From positions 1 through 37,133 of the forward strand of contig JADRCO010000337.1 in NCBI GenBank assembly GCA_021464525.1: a stretch of DNA of 37,133 nucleotides, read 5' to 3'. This DNA is from Rhizophagus sp. LPA8_4_AMF. Its lineage: Eukaryota > Glomeromycota > Glomeromycetes > Glomerales > Glomeraceae. This document shows, piece after piece, positions 32,741-37,133 of this stretch. Within the stretch, counting starts at the first letter, position 1. Every line of letters starts with the position of its first letter. The notes beneath the pieces were generated by a model. It was given only the letters and a program-made list of their open reading frames with translations. It was not told the DNA's origin and did no database searches. A program made the translations under genes and the position numbers.

Positions 32741-34394
32741 ATGGCCGATGAACATGACTCGTTTTATAGTGATTCAATTTATTCAACCCGGTCAAGCTCT
32801 GACTCAGAAGCTCCATTGTTAGGCGATGAAGAGCTTCTTGTTTATGAATTGCAAAATAAAGACAGACCTAATAATACTAATGGGACAAGTTTTGGTGCAT
32901 ATATAAATATCACGTGAGTTGGATTTGAGAATAATTTACCTCTAGACATCGACTGAAATTGGAACTATAAATCATTTAATAATTTACTGTATTTAGCTGC
33001 TTGATGGCCGGAATAGGAGTTTTGGGCTTACCTGAGACTCTCAACAAAGGTGGCTGGCTCGCTTTAGGACTTATTATAGTGTCAATGTTGATAGCTCTAT
33101 ACACAAGTATCATCATCATCAAGTGCCTTTACCATAACGGGTACGTATATCCGTTGCAATGACGCATATAGTATCGCCAATTCCTCAACGCACCATTTCA
33201 AATTTTCATTAGTAAATCCCGCTTGTCAACGTATGGGGAAATAGGGCGAGATGCCTTTGGAACTTTTGGAAAATATTTAGTTGAATTCTTTCATAACATC
33301 ACTCTTATTGGTGTTTCAGTATTGTACTTCATCCTTGCTGCGGAAAATCTTAACGAATTGGCGAGTCATCATTATGATACCGATTTGGGAATTAAAATTT
33401 GGACATATATTTGTGCAGCCTTTGTTAGTGTCCCTTTCATTTTTGCAAAAACACTAAAAGAGGTTGCGATCATAAGGTAAAGGACTGGTATGCAAAATAC
33501 GATTTTATTTTATTTAAAATGATGATAATAATAGCTTATAAACTGTCTTTATTAGTATATTTGGCACATTTGCCACTTTATTTTGTATTATTGCTATCGT
33601 GATTCTTTCATTTGAGCATTGGCGCGATTCTACAGATCCACCACCCTATAAAATATTAGATTTGTCCGGAATTCCAACCTCTCTAGCCACTATTTCATTT
33701 TCCTATGGAGGAAATAACGTTTTCCCGCATATCGAAGAAAGTATGCAAAAGCCGCGTCATTGGAATAGGGTCGTTACTGCAGCATTATGTACATGTGCGA
33801 CCATGTATTTTCTGGTTGCATTCTTTGGGTATTTAGCCTATGGTGATACAACAGTAAACCCAATTTTGAAAGTTTTGCCTGAAGGTAAAAATGTAATTTG
33901 TAAATGAAACATCCAAAACTATCATATTAATAAATGAACTTTAATTATCCATTTACTATATAGGACTTCTTTTGACATCCGCATCCATTTTAATTGTTAT
34001 TCACGTGCTTCTTGCAATACCTATTCTTATGACATCTTTTGCGATGGAGACTGAGAAATTCTTAAACATTACACGCGAACATCACTCAAAAATAGTAGAA
34101 TTTTTATTACGCACCGTATATCGTTTATTTTTGATTTTACTATCCGTTGGAATTGCTGTACTCGTACCTTGCTTCGGCGATATCATGGCCTTATTGGGCG
34201 CGTTGACAACATGTCTTTTTGTATTTGTGTTGCCTGTGTTATTTTACCTAAAATTGTTTGGCTGGGAGAGAATGTCGTATTTGACGTTGATATGGAACGG
34301 ATTTGTTATAATTGTGGGGTTAATCGGGTTTGTAATCGGTAGCATTAGTGCTTTAAATAATTTATTTGAGGATTTTATTATTACTAAGAAGTAG
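32741..34394 (+). CDS. AVT-type vacuolar amino-acid transporter (AAAP family)
   Basis: Multi-pass transporter of the amino acid/auxin permease family, like yeast Avt or animal SLC32/36/38 proteins, which move neutral amino acids across the vacuolar membrane with protons. Exons: 32741-32913, 32997-33140, 33213-33476, 33556-33884, 33964-34394, giving 446 residues. After a soluble acidic Ser-rich N-terminus (1-45, with SEAPLLGDEE, where the EAPLL dileucine could sort it to vacuoles), the first membrane helix has the family motif CLMAGIGVLGLPETLNKGGW. About 10-11 hydrophobic segments follow. ISFSYGGNNVFPHIEESM is the conserved AAAP block before helix 6. The exact Avt subclass and substrate cannot be told. 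Confidence 0.9.
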
Positions 34395-34430
34395 AAGTTT
34401 AAACATTTGAGCCGTAGTAATCTAAACTAT

Positions 34431-34440
34431 TTCACGTGAC
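34431..34440. promoter_or_regulatory. TTCACGTGAC box upstream of SEC72-like gene
   Basis: CACGTG core 104 bp before the ATG at 34544 and only 37 bp after the stop of the preceding transporter. It matches the box before HAUS1 in sequence and distance. Confidence 0.4.
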
Positions 34441-34543
34441 ATCACATTTGACTTGACTCGCATGTATAAATTATTGGTGTTCTCATAGTCAATACAAGTC
34501 CTCCTATTCATATTCACTTCTAAGTTCTCTTTTACTACTTAAC

Positions 34544-35137
34544 ATGAGTTATAATTTATTAGATTTGATTGTTGATGGAGACAACGTTTATTGTCGTCAA
34601 CACCGCCTAGAAACGTGTAAAGATTGTGACTACGATTTCAAACCACTAAATACTTTACACAAAAGTCTAATTCAAATAAAGGGTAACATTCCACCACCAA
34701 ATTATATTAGTCAAAATCTTTCAAATCAAATTACTAAATTGAAAGAAGAAGGAAATACTTATCATAAATCACAAAATTATTCCGAAGCTATTAAATTATA
34801 TAGTTCGGCCATAGAGATGGCATTTCAAAGACCATTTTGGGAACCGCACGAATCAACAGAACAAGAAGTTTCAGTTTGTTTAAGTAATAGAAGCTTATCT
34901 TACATTTTCTTGGAACAGTGGGTTAATGCTTATGTTGATGCTGAATGGGGTATTAGAATTAAGCCGGATTATTCTAAGGCCTATTTTAGAAAAGGTAAAG
35001 CTTTGATGGGTATGAAAAGATATGAAGAAGCCGTACATGCTTTTGAGATTGGATTGGAGTTTGAACCAAAAAATGAAAGTTTTATTAATGCTCTTGAAGA
35101 GGCTAGAAAATTAGCTGGTATAACTGATTTAGAATAA
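34544..35137 (+). CDS. SEC72-like TPR protein (ER translocon)
   Basis: Intronless, 197 residues. Yeast and fission-yeast Sec72 are TPR subunits of the Sec62/63 complex that assists post-translational import into the ER and docks Hsp70. The N-terminus has VYCRQHRLETCKDCDYDF (Cys-x2-His-x5-Cys-x2-Cys, residues 17-28), a probable zinc-binding hook that I also associate with fungal Sec72. Then come three TPR units from about residue 66 (KEEGNTYHKSQNYSEAIKLY; CLSNRSLSYIFLEQWVNAYV; SKAYFRKGKALMGMKRYEEA). RPFWEPHESTEQEVSVCLSNR fits the insertion between TPR1 and TPR2 of Sec72. Another small TPR co-chaperone is the alternative. No transmembrane segment. Confidence 0.8.
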   Translation: MSYNLLDLIVDGDNVYCRQHRLETCKDCDYDFKPLNTLHKSLIQIKGNIPPPNYISQNLSNQITKLKEEGNTYHKSQNYSEAIKLYSSAIEMAFQRPFWEPHESTEQEVSVCLSNRSLSYIFLEQWVNAYVDAEWGIRIKPDYSKAYFRKGKALMGMKRYEEAVHAFEIGLEFEPKNESFINALEEARKLAGITDLE

Positions 35138-37133
35138 AAATATGAAATGACAATTTTAATATAGTTTACATAAATAAAAAATAAAATTATAAATTTTGTG
35201 ATGCAACATTACCAATTGATTTTACTTTATAATACCATTTTTTTTAAGTTAATATAATACTGAAGTTGTTATTTAAAAGTCAGATTTACTTATCTGTTAT
35301 ATATTTTAAATTTATCTATTATTGCCCTTAAATATTATAATATAAACTGAAATAAATGCATTAAAAGATGGACAATTTTTAAATTACTTGCAAAATAAAA
35401 TTATTATTTAAATGCAAGGTAATTACTAAATTTACTTTATCTCAATTTTTTAAAAGTTAGGATTATTAAATTATTTACTACTAGGATTCACCTATTAACT
35501 GTTAATGACTTAATGTTTAAATGATTATTTATATGGGTAGTCTAAACATAACACCCACATGATTGCAGTATTTTTAAATATTAGATACTATTAACAATAT
35601 TCTCAAATAATTAAATAGAATAATTAAATTATATAATTAAATAATAATCAAATTTAATATATATTTAAATAAATAATTTTCTTTTTAATATTATATAGTT
35701 TTAGAAATTTTATGTGAAAATCTAAATGTGAAAAATTGATTATTATGAAAAAATATAACTAATGGTATCTATTAGTTACTAATAAAATAGATAACAAAAT
35801 TCTATATTAGATTTACAAAATAAAAAACAAGAGTTACTCTATAAATTTATATATCGAATGATGTAAAAGTCATATTTTTAATGCAATTACTAAAAAGTTT
35901 TATTAAATATGAAAATTAAAAAAAATTACATCTTTTTTAAACTGCAAGGATTATTATAAGATCTCTTATATAATTTACATTTGAGTTTACATAGAGTTTA
36001 TATGCTAAAATTGCATATTATAAGTAGTTTCAAAATTTCTATCCTATATATCCCTATATTTAAGCTATTCAGTGATTGGATTTTTACAATTATAAACTTA
36101 TTAGATTCATCCTAATGAAAGGAATCCAATAATAGTAAAGTTACATTTCTAGCATAAATATTAACTAATATCACGATGTTAAACCAAGCATTTAGAAACT
36201 ATTTATTAAATGCTTTAAGAATACTTAATTTAAGTGCTTCTTAAACAAGTTTCAACACAGTTTATATTTGATAAGCATTAATTTTTTATTGCTAATTGAT
36301 TAATAAAAATTAATATAACTAAAATACTTAAATTAATTATTTAATGAATAAAATATTATAACATTTTAATATTGATATTTTATTATAGCATAATTTTTAT
36401 TATTATATTTATTTATTAGGCAATTTCTATTTGTACATGGAGTGTTCAAATACAGATCACGTGATTATCAATGAAAATAATGATTATTTTCTTTTTTGGC
36501 AATTTCCATTTCACAAAAAATACTTTTTCTAAAAATAAAAGCACTTTTTTTGGAAATATATGTAATATTAGTACTATTTATACAGTAATTCAAATTTTTA
36601 TAATACCTTCAATTGTATTATTTATATTATGCAGATCCATGCAGGTCAATGCAGGTCATTTTAGGTTGCATATTCAGAACTTTAGTCCTTACAGAACACA
36701 TAATTGGTCTGCTAAAGCGGACTAATAGTTGTTCTTGTTCCTACCAGGACGCTTTACCTAATATAATAATAGTAAATTAGATTAAGGGTAGAGTATATTA
36801 CGTCATCAATTTGATGATTATATAGCGATCACTTAATAAATCATGTGACCACGAAATTAACAAGAGCAAGATAATATTTTATATTTTTTAAGAAAAACTC
36901 AGTATAAACTTTGCTAAATATACATTTAAAAAAATACAAGGACTTATCCCATTCATTTATTAAAAAATTTAATCATTTATTAAATAATAAACTTAATAAA
37001 ATAACTTTTTTAATAAATTATATATTTAAGTATAAAAAAAAATAAATTGTATTAGTAAAAATTTTCATTAAATTAGGCAATGCTCAATAATTTTTTGATA
37101 TAAAGTACTTTAGTAACAATACTATTAACTCTC
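35138..37133. other. AT-rich repeat-like DNA to the window end
   Basis: No supported gene. Notable spots are ATCACGTGAT at 36456-36465, two ATGCAGGTCA copies near 36640-36658, an imperfect hairpin 36685-36750, and TCATCAATTTGATGA near 36804. An 84-codon open frame at 36471-36725 starts 6 bp after the CACGTG box. Its translation (Phe/Ile/Ser/Asn-rich) has no recognisable domain, so I do not call it. Confidence 0.5.
36685..36750. repeat. 66-bp imperfect inverted repeat / hairpin
   Basis: Outer arms GTCCTTACAGAACA and TTGTTCTTG...CAGGAC pair imperfectly. An inner hairpin GTCTG-CTAAAG-CGGAC sits at its centre. Length and shape recall a tRNA-like fold, but the canonical A and B boxes are not present. 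Confidence 0.4.

Noticed and set aside
36685-36750. Possible tRNA gene
   Set aside because: The fold is tRNA-sized, but A and B boxes and a proper 7-nt anticodon loop are missing.

Overview
This is a eukaryotic, fungal-type window. The DNA is very AT-rich. Genes are split by short GT-AG introns, and there is no sign of bacterial operons. The protein set (beta-tubulin, V-ATPase c'', PRP6, a fungal-type SEC72, complex I NDUFB9, peroxisomal AGPS, augmin HAUS1) fits an early-diverging filamentous fungus. Together with the homopolymer-rich introns and a degraded, RRM-like repeat ORF of a kind I associate with Rhizophagus, I infer an arbuscular mycorrhizal fungus (Glomeromycotina). That placement is inference, not proof.

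Layout. Bases 1-11,965 are gene-poor: a dead Tc1-like transposon (about 356-1646), a broken repeat-family coding region (about 1956-3583) interrupted by a 262-bp TIR element, two small TA-flanked TIR elements (4672-4843 and 8859-9350), a 530-bp T-rich tract, a 60-bp tandem duplication and long AT-rich DNA. From 11,966 to 35,137 genes are dense: beta-tubulin (+), NGL2-type nuclease (+), V-ATPase c'' (-), GPATCH4-like (+), AGPS-like (+), a methyltransferase (+), HAUS1 (-), a membrane glycosyltransferase-like protein (-), NDUFB9 (+), PRP6 (-), an AVT-type amino-acid transporter (+) and SEC72-like (+). Bases 35,138-37,133 return to AT-rich repeats.

How the genes relate. They are mostly unrelated housekeeping genes. 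Beta-tubulin and augmin HAUS1 share microtubule biology. VMA16 and the AVT transporter both act at the vacuole. SEC72 acts at the ER. AGPS carries a clear PTS2 peroxisomal signal but lacks some catalytic histidines of the animal enzyme. Three divergent pairs (VMA16/GPATCH4, GT/NDUFB9, PRP6/AVT) share short intergenic promoters, and two convergent pairs end 78-91 bp apart. All exon structures below were read by eye from splice signals and frame continuity. I found no tRNA, rRNA, CRISPR array or clearly new multi-gene system. The most notable points are the altered AGPS active site, a GC-AG intron in HAUS1, the nested dead transposons with nearly all-TGA nonsense codons, and a GT-plus-beta-sandwich protein.
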